The notes under the pieces were generated by a model, which was given only the letters and a program-made list of their open reading frames with translations, was not told the DNA's origin and made no database searches. Positions 1 to 7,280 of a stretch of 64,000 nucleotides of DNA are shown one piece after another; position 1 is the stretch's first letter, and the number at the start of each line of letters is the position of its first letter. The stretch is from Arthrobacter sp. MYb227 (GTDB taxonomy: Bacteria > Actinomycetota > Actinomycetes > Actinomycetales > Micrococcaceae). The stretch spans positions 1 to 64,000 of the forward strand of contig NZ_PCPT01000001.1 in the NCBI RefSeq assembly GCF_002975435.1, given 5' to 3'. Both the position numbers and the translations under genes were made by a program.

Positions 1-655
1 CCTTCCCCCCCCCCCCCAGCACTGTAATTGGACCTTGGTTAGTTTGCGGTAGTAACCACGGTATCGGGCCCATCCATCCCTCCTAATAGTGAGCGCTGTC
101 CAGGTGGTGCGGAGAGTCAGCACGCACAGCCACAGAACGGTACCGAAGGAAATGGCTGGCGACATATCAGAAGTAGTGGTTACTCCGAGAACAGCAAGAA
201 ATCCGGGAACTAACCACCATCCTTCACGTGCGTCTCTTCGGATACTTGAGGCGTGTTCTTGACTCAGTGGAACTATAATCGGTGATGAGCCTCGCAGTTT
301 GTGAGCCAAAGCCCCTATGCCAGTACGTTGCCGAAGACCCATGAATTGGTCGGTCACTGCCGCAATTCCCAAAATGCAGCTACCTAAGAAGTATGACCAC
401 TGTGGTTCAAAGCCTGGCTCGAGTAAGCAAGAACTTTGAAATGCCCCCAACGCTACCCAAAGCCCGGTGCTACCAAGACAGGTATCAGAATGAGCACCAG
501 CAAAAGTTCTGCCGGGTTTAGCCCCCAGAAATTACTTGGCCCTCGCTCCATTGCCCTACGTTGTCCCAAAGCTTGGCGACGAATGGTGCTGCGTAGCAAA
601 TGACGAGAACCCTAGGCAAAATGGCAGCTGAGAAAACTCGTGGGAGCTGTGCCAC
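1..655 (-). pseudogene. Frameshifted polytopic membrane protein, cut by left window edge
   Basis: Reading the minus strand, a frame is open without a stop from 531 down to base 1 (177 codons). It encodes hydrophobic stretches such as STGLWVALGAFQSS, FLGSCILGIAAVTDQFMG and EGWWLVPGFLAVLGVTTTS. It is closed upstream by TAA at 532-534. A second frame, from a GTG at 655, reads protein-like (FSAAILPRVLVICYAAPFVAKLW) and joins it smoothly if one G is removed from the five-G run at 522-526. I infer one gene with a single-base frameshift, either real or a sequencing error. The reading frame ends in a 13-base C run (5-17) at the window edge. Family not recognised; likely integral membrane protein. Confidence 0.5.
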
Positions 656-852
656 TGCTCCACAATTGCTTTTGGGAGTGGTGCCTGCGGCTGTGTAGTC
701 ATGCGGCTGATCTTCTCATTTGTGGTGCTCGGCACGCTAATTGGTTAGGGTGTGGGCAAGCATTAGTGTCAGCAAGGCCAACCATGAGAAGACTTCGCAG
801 AGGAAACTCATCAGATGCTCCCCCAGCATGCCCGTTTCATAGCCGATCTTGA

Positions 853-1205
853 ACGCGTCGGGAGCACTCGTGAAATCAATTTGCACAATGCTGGAACTCA
901 TACGACGACGTCACAGCCGAGCACCTCGGCTGTGACGTCGCGGCAATAGCAAACTCGTCGCCCAGAGTTTGGGTGGTGCAAGCATCAAGCGTGCCAGCCC
1001 AGATTTCGTCAAGCGGGTGACTGGACAAGTGATTGGTGGGGACGCCCCGGCGGGACATCCCGAGCCGCTCAAGACAATTATTGATCTCGCATTGCGCGAC
1101 TACGACCCACTGTGGGTTGCTGCGGGAACCGCCGACTCGCTGGTATCCCTGAGCTACAACGAGTTACTGGCGTTGACTTCCGGCACCGAGCTAAACGTGC
1201 GTTGA
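853..1205 (+). pseudogene. Broken YbaK/EbsC-type aminoacyl-tRNA editing domain
   Basis: The 3' part (from about 948) encodes KLVAQSLGGASIKRASP, TGQVIGGDAPAGHPEPLK, ALRDYDPLWVAAGT and LSYNELLALTSG. This is the C-terminal half of the YbaK/EbsC (Cys-tRNA(Pro) deacylase-like) domain. Two short upstream stretches in other frames, INLHNAGTHTT (about 870-910) and VTAEHLGCDVAAIANS (about 909-957), match the start of the same domain. The middle, normally a core strand, is missing. The gene therefore carries at least two frame changes and an internal deletion and is probably non-functional. The family hydrolyses mischarged tRNA in the cytoplasm; assignment is from remembered family motifs. Confidence 0.6.
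906..940. repeat. Perfect 16-bp inverted repeat, 3-nt loop
   Basis: The left arm CGACGTCACAGCCGAG is followed by CAC and its exact reverse complement. It sits inside the broken ybaK-like gene, where it would encode part of the helix before the deleted core. No T-run follows on either strand, so it is not a standard terminator. It may be a by-product of the damage to the gene or a binding site. Confidence 0.7.
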
Positions 1206-1559
1206 ACGAACGAGCTTTGCTTCAATATCTGGCCATGCCACAGTAAACCGCTCGGTCGGAACCAAGGCCTTGGTCAGTAAAGCATCGGCGAGAACGATTC
1301 CGTGAGGAGAAACTTCCAAGATACTCAGGTTTGTTCTCGAGGCATCATTCTCGTCAATCAGAGTCCACTGTTCCATGAGCTCGGCAATACCGCGGTCGCA
1401 CAATAGTTCTTCGGCACTCAGATAGTCCAGCGCCTCACCCACGGCATGTCCAAGAACGGATCGTGGTTGCACCCGATCGTAGTCGGCTGTCACCGGTTCT
1501 AAATATCCGACTGTTTCACCATCATCACGGGTAACCGCGATCCATTGTTCCGTGTTCAT
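1191..1559 (-). CDS. Hypothetical protein, 122 aa
   Basis: A complete frame with an ATG start and codon use like its neighbours. The protein is acidic and soluble-looking, with no signal peptide or membrane segment. It opens MNTEQWIAVTRDDGETVGYL, suggesting a beta-rich N-terminus. Its 3' end overlaps the end of the broken editing-domain gene by about 15 bases in convergent orientation. It is divergent from the subtilase gene, leaving a 180-base space for promoters of both. I do not recognise a family and assign no function. Confidence 0.6.
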   Translation of the reverse strand: MNTEQWIAVTRDDGETVGYLEPVTADYDRVQPRSVLGHAVGEALDYLSAEELLCDRGIAELMEQWTLIDENDASRTNLSILEVSPHGIVLADALLTKALVPTERFTVAWPDIEAKLVRSTHV

Positions 1560-1739
1560 GGGTAAGGCTTTCTCAAGACGACTCGTTTTCCGGGCACCCC
1601 CTGAGTCTATCCGTTGGTGCTAATACCCCTTTCGGGAGCATTGCCGGCACTGTAGAGTTCACATTATTCGATAGTCAGCATACGTTGTTACCTCACCCGA
1701 TGCTCTGAGCAGCAACGTCTTGATCCTCGGGGGCACACC

Positions 1740-3026
1740 ATGTTTGATCCAGATGCACCATTCTCAGTCGCCAGCGCAGCAACACCCATTCCCGGGCGCT
1801 ATGTTGTTGTTTTTGATTCACCCGAGGCCACCGAACCCGGGCGCTTTGGTGTTAGGGCCTTGGAGAATGAAGTTCCTTCGGTTCTTGAAGCACAAGGCTT
1901 CGACCTAGGCGACTATTTTCCTCGCTTGGGTGTGGCAGTCGTTAACTCTGATTCACCCCAGTTACGTGAACTAAGAGAGCGTTGCAGCCGTGAGGGAATG
2001 CCGATGCGTATTGTTCCGGAGATGCGTTATCAGATTCTCGGACCCGAGTCATCGATCCCCGAGGGCACAACAGCCGCAGATTTTGCCGACACCCCGGAGC
2101 TAACCTGGGGTGTCCAAGCCGTACTTGCCGTTGAATCCGGATACACCGGTAACGGTATTCGAGTTGCGGTTCTGGACACTGGTTTTGATATCGGACACCC
2201 AGACTTTGTCGGTCGTGATATCACCACCGAGTCCTTCATACCGGGTGAAGATTCCCACGACGGTCACGGTCATGGAACTCACTGCATTGGTACGTCTTGT
2301 GGTCCACGTTCCTTGCCCGATGCGCGTGGGTATGGGGTGGCTCCCGGTGCATCGATTTATGCAGGTAAGGTCCTTGGCAGCGATGGGTCAGGCTCCGACT
2401 CGGGGATCTTGGCCGGCATCGACTGGGCGCTACAACATGATTGCCACATTATTTCTATGTCTTTGGGCGCCGACGTCCGCGAGGTGCACCCACCCTATGT
2501 CGCGGCGGGGCGTCGTGCTTTGGAACGCGGAACACTCATTGTTGCGGCTGCCGGAAATAATGCCCGTCGTTCCGCCGGAGATCCTGGCTTTGTTGGCGCG
2601 CCGGCCAACAGCCCGTACATCATGGCCGTTGGCGCACTGGATTCGACGCTCGAAGTCGCGAATTTCTCGGCACGGACATTGCCGGGGCGCGGCGGACAAG
2701 TTGATATTGCAGGTCCCGGAGTCAATGTGTATTCTTCGTGGCCCATGCCCAAGCGATACAACACCATTAGTGGTACCTCAATGGCAACCCCACATATTGC
2801 AGGTGTTGCCGCGCTGCTCAGTGAGGCTACGGGATTCCGCGGGCGTGAATTGTGGGCAGAACTCGTTCAACAAGCTCGCCGGCTTGAACGGTTCTCCGTT
2901 GATGTCGCCGCTGGCCTGAGCCAAGCTCCGGAACCGGGCGCCGTCCCACAGCCGCCACAGGCTGCACCAGAAACAGGTACCGAACCCGGGAATACCGAGG
3001 ATGAAAGTTATTACGGTCATGGCTAA
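1740..3026 (+). CDS. S8 family serine peptidase (subtilase)
   Basis: Subtilisin-type endopeptidase, 428 aa. An inhibitor-I9-like segment occupies about residues 20-95 (GRYVVVFDSPE). The catalytic domain runs from about 120, with the triad Asp146 (VAVLDTG), His178 (HGHGTHCIGT) and Ser347 (GTSMATPHIAG), and oxyanion Asn273 (AAAGNN). The C-terminal 50 residues are Pro/Glu/Gln-rich and end in YYGHG. All active-site motifs are intact. No signal peptide is visible from the ATG start, which follows a GGGGG stretch, so the enzyme may be intracellular or leave by another route. The stop codon overlaps the start of the next small gene by 8 bases, implying translational coupling. A decayed second copy lies at 5138-5726. 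Confidence 0.93.
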   Translation: MFDPDAPFSVASAATPIPGRYVVVFDSPEATEPGRFGVRALENEVPSVLEAQGFDLGDYFPRLGVAVVNSDSPQLRELRERCSREGMPMRIVPEMRYQILGPESSIPEGTTAADFADTPELTWGVQAVLAVESGYTGNGIRVAVLDTGFDIGHPDFVGRDITTESFIPGEDSHDGHGHGTHCIGTSCGPRSLPDARGYGVAPGASIYAGKVLGSDGSGSDSGILAGIDWALQHDCHIISMSLGADVREVHPPYVAAGRRALERGTLIVAAAGNNARRSAGDPGFVGAPANSPYIMAVGALDSTLEVANFSARTLPGRGGQVDIAGPGVNVYSSWPMPKRYNTISGTSMATPHIAGVAALLSEATGFRGRELWAELVQQARRLERFSVDVAAGLSQAPEPGAVPQPPQAAPETGTEPGNTEDESYYGHG

Positions 3027-3282
3027 AACAGGAGGTATCGTTCCGGAATCGGTGAGCGTGATCATCACCGTGCAGGAACAATACTTGAATCGAGTTCAGC
3101 AAGTTGTGCAGGAACTGGAGAACGTCGGTCTCACAGTTGATCAGGTGTTAGGAACACTCGGTCAGGTGATTGGGCATGCAACTGAACCACGTGTCAGTGG
3201 GCTTAGCGGGGTCTCCGGTGTCGAGTCGGTGGTTCCGGAGCGGCGGATAGTTATCGCTCCCCCGGAGTCAGGGATTCAGTAG
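3019..3282 (+). CDS. Small I9/propeptide-like protein paired with the subtilase
   Basis: An 87-aa protein with the pattern strand-helix-strand-strand (VSVIITV, YLNRVQQVVQELENVGL, QVLGTLGQVIGHA, VESVVPERRIVIAPP) and an acidic tail ending PESGIQ. The pattern resembles a ferredoxin-like inhibitor I9 fold. Small proteins of this look often accompany S8 peptidases and are sometimes labelled ketohydroxyglutarate aldolase by mistake. A role as separate chaperone or inhibitor of the upstream protease is inferred. I prefer ATG 3019 to the in-frame ATG 3001, because the overlap of ATGGCTAA with the protease stop is preserved in the decayed copy at 5721. The 3' end overlaps the convergent membrane-protein gene by 32 bases. 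Confidence 0.75.
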   Translation: MAKTGGIVPESVSVIITVQEQYLNRVQQVVQELENVGLTVDQVLGTLGQVIGHATEPRVSGLSGVSGVESVVPERRIVIAPPESGIQ

Positions 3283-4387
3283 CGGAGACGGTACCTTTTG
3301 AGTCTTTGGTGCCATGACCCTCAAGCCAGCGGATGCCGCGAAATTTCTCGGTCACCTCGGATTCATCGCAACGATGCCGCGCCAGTTCTCGTTGGTCACT
3401 CCAGTACCGATCACACCAGTGCAGCAGATGACCTTGGCTATCGCTTCCGGTGAAGCCGAGCCACATCTTTTCACGGCTATGCATAGGACAGTCTGCCTTA
3501 TCCGGGGTGATCACCACGTCCTGCGGGGTACATGAGCCGTTCACATGCGTGGGGTTTGTTGGAACGTCTAGGTGTCCGTCGGCGGTTTCGGGAAGTAGCC
3601 ACACAACGTTGCCGATCAGTCGTTCCATCACCATGCGAAACAGCCCCACGGTGCACCAGATACTACCACCGACAAGGAATATCGGTCCGGTTGCCGACCA
3701 TGTGCTAGAGCCCAGAGACTCCCACGCAATGTCGCGCGTTTCGAGGCTGTCTTTCATGAAGAAATATTCATCTCGCTGGATTACCGCACTGAAGACGGCC
3801 AGCGGAAGCATCCAGATCGGTGCCAAGGAACGGAGCAAACCATCGCTGAATCTTCGTCGGGTCTGACCGCGTCTGACCGGGACGAGTTGCAGCGAGGGTT
3901 TTGAGCGTTCTCGATGAGAAAACAATGCCAGCTTCACCAATCTCGTGGCGCTGGGCAGTGAGGTAATGATGGCCCAGCTCAACAGCAGGGCCGCGGCAAT
4001 CCACCAGAATGCCTCAAAAGGGACTACTTCGGCCGGTATGTATAGCGCCGCAGCCACACAAACTCCACTCAGCGCCCAGGCTGTTCTTCGTTCGGCCATA
4101 ACCGGTAGTAGCAACGCCCAGAGCAAACCGACCGGGACCCATTTGGCTAGAACCGTGGAATAAAGATCATCTTTGAGTCGTGCCTGCTCTTGGAAATACC
4201 CGTAGTCTCCCCAGATCCAGCCGGCCAGCAGGAATAGCGCATAGACGGCTAGTGCGGGAGCGAGAATCGTCCCGGTCCCGACGCGCAGGGGAAGTGCATT
4301 CCACAACGTGGCGGGCATTTTCAGTATGGGGAGCATCAGCGGTGGTTTTGCAGAGAGCAACGCGGACTCCTTATCGTGCAAGCTCAA
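3251..4387 (-). CDS. Hypothetical multi-pass membrane protein with CPxH motif
   Basis: A 378-aa protein with about six hydrophobic segments (around residues 42-60, 85-100, 106-120, 128-146, 190-206, 236-256). A hydrophilic C-terminal half follows, containing GSCTPQDV, then KADCPMHSREK and a final ATESLTPGER. A Cys followed by DCPxH also occurs after the membrane segments of the protein at 5777-7132, suggesting a distant relationship and perhaps metal binding (inference). The listed start is TTG; a later ATG at 4336 (MLPILKMPATLW) is possible. Its tail overlaps the subtilase partner gene in antisense. Function unknown. Confidence 0.7.
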   Translation of the reverse strand: MSLHDKESALLSAKPPLMLPILKMPATLWNALPLRVGTGTILAPALAVYALFLLAGWIWGDYGYFQEQARLKDDLYSTVLAKWVPVGLLWALLLPVMAERRTAWALSGVCVAAALYIPAEVVPFEAFWWIAAALLLSWAIITSLPSATRLVKLALFSHRERSKPSLQLVPVRRGQTRRRFSDGLLRSLAPIWMLPLAVFSAVIQRDEYFFMKDSLETRDIAWESLGSSTWSATGPIFLVGGSIWCTVGLFRMVMERLIGNVVWLLPETADGHLDVPTNPTHVNGSCTPQDVVITPDKADCPMHSREKMWLGFTGSDSQGHLLHWCDRYWSDQRELARHRCDESEVTEKFRGIRWLEGHGTKDSKGTVSATESLTPGER

Positions 4388-4565
4388 ACACCGATCTTAC
4401 TTTACTAACGTCTAACTACGTACGTCTTGGGGAGCGGGCGTATTGCTTCATTGCGCAACATTTAGCACGAATTCGGCCGGATTCCGAGGAACAGTTCAAC
4501 GATCTTGGTTTCCAACCGCTTAAGCTCAGTTTTGAGCATTCCTATGAGTTCAGGGCCTGTTTCTA
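4388..4565. other. Intergenic stretch, no gene recognised
   Basis: About 180 bases between the membrane-protein start and the IS3 remnant. I see no convincing reading frame or RNA element. It may contain a degraded OrfA N-terminus and the promoter of the minus-strand membrane protein. Confidence 0.4.
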
Positions 4566-5105
4566 GTGACAGTTGGGCAGCTGACTGAGCAGGAAGAGCT
4601 CAAGCGTCTGTGGGCTGAAGCTCAGGATTTGAAGGAAGTAAACGAAATCTTGAAAGCTGCCTCGATTTTCTTGAGCTCAGGGAGCTCTACCGCAGGCCAT
4701 TCGCTAATTTCAGGTTCATTAATGAGCAGCGGGCTGAAGGCGGAGCGGTGCGAGTCGATCTGCGCCGTTCTGCGATTGCGGGGCGTGCAGGAAGACGTGC
4801 GAACCTACAGAACCTGGAAAAGACGTTTGTCTGCTCTGCGCGCACTTGAGGATACGAAGATCCTCGACACGTTACGCAGCCTCAAAGAGCTGGACAGTAA
4901 AGGAAGACCGAAACTGGAAGCCTCTTAGGCTCGGCGGAAGATGACCGCTTGGCCACGGCGCGACGGCCACCCGCAGGCCTCCCAAAAACACCGTGGATCG
5001 GCTCCGGTGAGGTGAGAGCACTGACGGCCGCTGGGCCGGCGATCTGCTGAACTGAGAGTTCACCGCCGAGGCATCTAACCGGATTTGGGTCACGGATTTC
5101 GTGGG
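4566..5105 (+). mobile_element. IS3-family transposase remnant
   Basis: The first frame encodes the end of an OrfA (ELKRLWAEAQDLKEVNEI then LKAASIF). It is followed, with frame changes, by pieces of an OrfB: RFINEQRAEG, ESICAVLR, ILDTLRSLKELDSKGRPK, ARRKMTAW, then near 5040-5100 AGDLLN and SNRIWVTDF. Order and spacing match an IS3-family transposase up to the start of the DDE catalytic core. No catalytic domain, ends or target duplication are visible, and several stops interrupt it. It lies directly next to the decayed subtilase copy, so it may have caused or followed that truncation. Confidence 0.75.
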
Positions 5106-5137
5106 TCACCATAAGACCGCGGAATCATGTGATTTAG

Positions 5138-5726
5138 ATGAAGATTCCCTACAACGGACACGGACCACACTGCATTGGTACTTCGTGTGGGCCATGCTTC
5201 TTGCCTGGTGCTCGTGGATAGGGTGTTGCAACTTGTTTGTTGCAGCGGCTGGGAATAATGCCCAGCGTTCATCGAGTAATCCCGGATTTGTTGGAGCCCC
5301 CCCCTGCCAATAGCCCCTACATCATGTCTGTAGAGGCCCTGGATTCGACGCTTACCGTTGCAAATTTCTCGCCACGCACACCATCTGGCCGTGGCAGACC
5401 GGTGGACAGTGCCGGACCGGGTGTCAATGCCTATTCTTCATGGCCGATGCACAAAAGCTACAACACCATTAGCGGCACCTCGATAGCAACTCCTCATGTA
5501 GCTGACGTCGCCGCATTGCTCTGTGAAGCCACGGGATTCCGGAGAGGTGAATCATGGGCAGAACCAGTCCAGCAGGGTCACCAGCTCGAATAATTCTCCG
5601 TTGATGTAGCTGCGGGTCTCACCCAAGCACCAGAGCCCGGAACTGTTCCACAGGCTCAGCAGAGCGCACCAGCTGCTGTCGCGGAACCGGAGCCAAACAA
5701 GGCCGAAGATTATTACGGTCATGGCT
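5138..5726 (+). pseudogene. Decayed second copy of the S8 subtilase
   Basis: Fragments in different frames align with the intact protease at 1740-3026. They are a piece around HCIGTSCGP (the His region), then a deletion, then FVAAAGNNAQRSSSNPGFVG, PYIMSVEALDSTLTVANFSP, NAYSSWPMHKSYNTISGTS (active Ser retained) and a C-terminus ending DYYGHG. The propeptide, the Asp region and about 80 residues between the His and Asn motifs are missing. A run of seven C around 5290 lies at one frame change. Clearly non-functional. It is a tandem duplicate of the upstream cassette, truncated on its 5' side beside the IS3 remnant. Confidence 0.85.
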
Positions 5727-5759
5727 AAAAATGGAGATACGGATTCCGGCGTGCAGTAA
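5721..5759 (+). pseudogene. Collapsed copy of the small I9-like gene (12 codons)
   Basis: It reads MAKNGDTDSGVQ and stop. The first residues match the start and the last residues the end of the 87-aa partner gene at 3019-3282 (MAKTGG and PESGIQ). The central 75 or so codons are gone, in frame. The overlap of its start with the protease stop is kept. This is direct evidence that the second subtilase cassette originally had both genes. Confidence 0.75.
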
Positions 5760-5776
5760 CCCTTGGCTGGAAAGCA

Positions 5777-7132
5777 TTAGAAGTGAATGTGCCGGCGGTA
5801 TTCAGCCGGGACGGGTTCGGGATAGAAATGCGGCATACTTTCCCTACTACGCAGCACGCAGCCGTGGATTCCGTTCGAACGGAGATCGAGAATGTCGATG
5901 ATTTCCTCGCGTTCTAGATATTCCAGCGTCTCGGAGAGTAATTCTGTTTCCGGTTCTGCGTCTGCCTTTGAGCGTTTTTTCAGCCGCTCGCTAAGCAAAA
6001 GCCCTGGGCGTGGGATAGCTGAAGTCTCACGCAATGAGGAACCCTTCATTCCAACTATGTTGAACAGCACCCTACGCTGTTTAGGGTAGTTGCGCTCGGG
6101 GATCTGTAATTCATACTCTTCGTCATACACCCATGGTTGATCGGCGATCTGCAGAAAGCTGGCAGCAGGCAATGAATTGAGGTATTTGATGCCGTGGCGT
6201 GGGCAGTCGGGTTCCGGCCAGATCCCCTCTGGCAGGTCTTTTTCGGCTTCTCCTTCGAGCTCTCTGGCACAAATACAACCGCTGGTGCGGTGAACTTCTG
6301 CAAGCGCTAGCGGTGGAATCTGATATTCAACTGCTTCGAAGACTTCGAATGGATCGGTGTCGCCGGTATCTAGCAGCACCCATTCCTTATGTGGTTCAAC
6401 CATCACGTACCAGATCAGTCCCAATGCACCGACGACCAGCAGCACCAGTCCGAACGCAACAAGCGCCAGTGGCCAGTGGCCGGCTACCTGCCTCGTTGCA
6501 CCGGCGGTAAGCGGCAACAATGCGGAGCGATAGGGACCGGCAAGAAGCAATGCCCCTATCACCGTGGCGAGGGTGCCGAGCCACGTCCACACCATCGAGA
6601 CGCCGCCGGAATCTGGAGTCAGGGATTCAGTATCGCGTGGGGATTGAGACTTGGTAAGCCACGCGCGCTGAGCATCTCGTGGGGAAAAGAAACGGAGCTG
6701 TCTCAGCCGCAGCAGCCTGTCCCTGGCGACTAACACGAACAACAAGCCTGCGGCAATGGCCCAGCTCCAGGCCGAGGACTCGGCAAGCTGATAGCCAAAT
6801 ATTGCGATGCTCGCGGTGATGAGCAGACCCATCCCGGCGAGCCGACGGCCAAAGATGAAACCGCTGAAGGCAAGAATTTTGGCCAAGATCAGTAACCCGT
6901 CATATGCCCAGAGCATCCACTGTTCCGATTCGACCGCACGCAGGTAATCGGTGAAGGTCAATGACCCGGTGTTCCGGGTGAGCAGCATGTGGGCCAGCAG
7001 ACCCGCGGCAATCAGGAACAGGGCAAGAAACGTCATGGTTGACGAGTTGCCTCGCCGCGGCAATCTCCCCGGCACGGAGGTGGAAAGGGTGAACAGTGGA
7101 AGCTGCTCCGGAACTGAGCCACGTTTTGCCAC
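5777..7132 (-). CDS. Hypothetical membrane protein with DCPxH motif
   Basis: A 451-aa protein with hydrophobic segments around residues 33-50, 72-95, 100-112, 117-133, 182-200 and 218-242, then a large hydrophilic domain. After the last segment come HRTSGCICARE and EPDCPRHGIKYL, recalling the C..DCPxH arrangement of the protein at 3251-4387. The same TESLTP string is present between membrane segments 4 and 5. The start is GTG at 7132; an ATG at 7036 (MTFLALFLIAAG) is an alternative. It is convergent with the decayed subtilase copy, as its relative is with the intact copy. Function unknown. Confidence 0.7.
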   Translation of the reverse strand: MAKRGSVPEQLPLFTLSTSVPGRLPRRGNSSTMTFLALFLIAAGLLAHMLLTRNTGSLTFTDYLRAVESEQWMLWAYDGLLILAKILAFSGFIFGRRLAGMGLLITASIAIFGYQLAESSAWSWAIAAGLLFVLVARDRLLRLRQLRFFSPRDAQRAWLTKSQSPRDTESLTPDSGGVSMVWTWLGTLATVIGALLLAGPYRSALLPLTAGATRQVAGHWPLALVAFGLVLLVVGALGLIWYVMVEPHKEWVLLDTGDTDPFEVFEAVEYQIPPLALAEVHRTSGCICARELEGEAEKDLPEGIWPEPDCPRHGIKYLNSLPAASFLQIADQPWVYDEEYELQIPERNYPKQRRVLFNIVGMKGSSLRETSAIPRPGLLLSERLKKRSKADAEPETELLSETLEYLEREEIIDILDLRSNGIHGCVLRSRESMPHFYPEPVPAEYRRHIHF

Positions 7133-7187
7133 AAAAGTCCTTGTCAGGAATGGAATACAAACTACCCATCCTACCCGAGCGTTAACG

Positions 7188-7235
7188 TCGAATGGTCCGG
7201 TTTCTCACCAATGGGTGAGAAACCGGACCATTCGA
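7188..7235. terminator. Strong terminator-like hairpin after rpsA
   Basis: A 22-bp perfect inverted repeat (left arm starts TCGAATGGTCCGG) with a 4-base loop AATG. It lies 46 bases beyond the rpsA stop on the minus strand and just upstream of the next minus-strand gene. The stem is very stable but lacks a long T-run. It probably ends rpsA transcription or protects its 3' end. Confidence 0.75.
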
Positions 7236-7280
7236 TCAAGCTACCTCGAGTGAATCAGCGATTCACAAGGAGAGGAAGGC

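Noticed and set aside
640-852. 70-codon plus-strand frame
   Set aside because: Overlaps the minus-strand membrane-protein reading and has a Cys/Trp-rich, unprotein-like composition.
2110-2919. 269-codon alternative frame within the subtilase
   Set aside because: The +1 frame has all catalytic motifs; this one has none.
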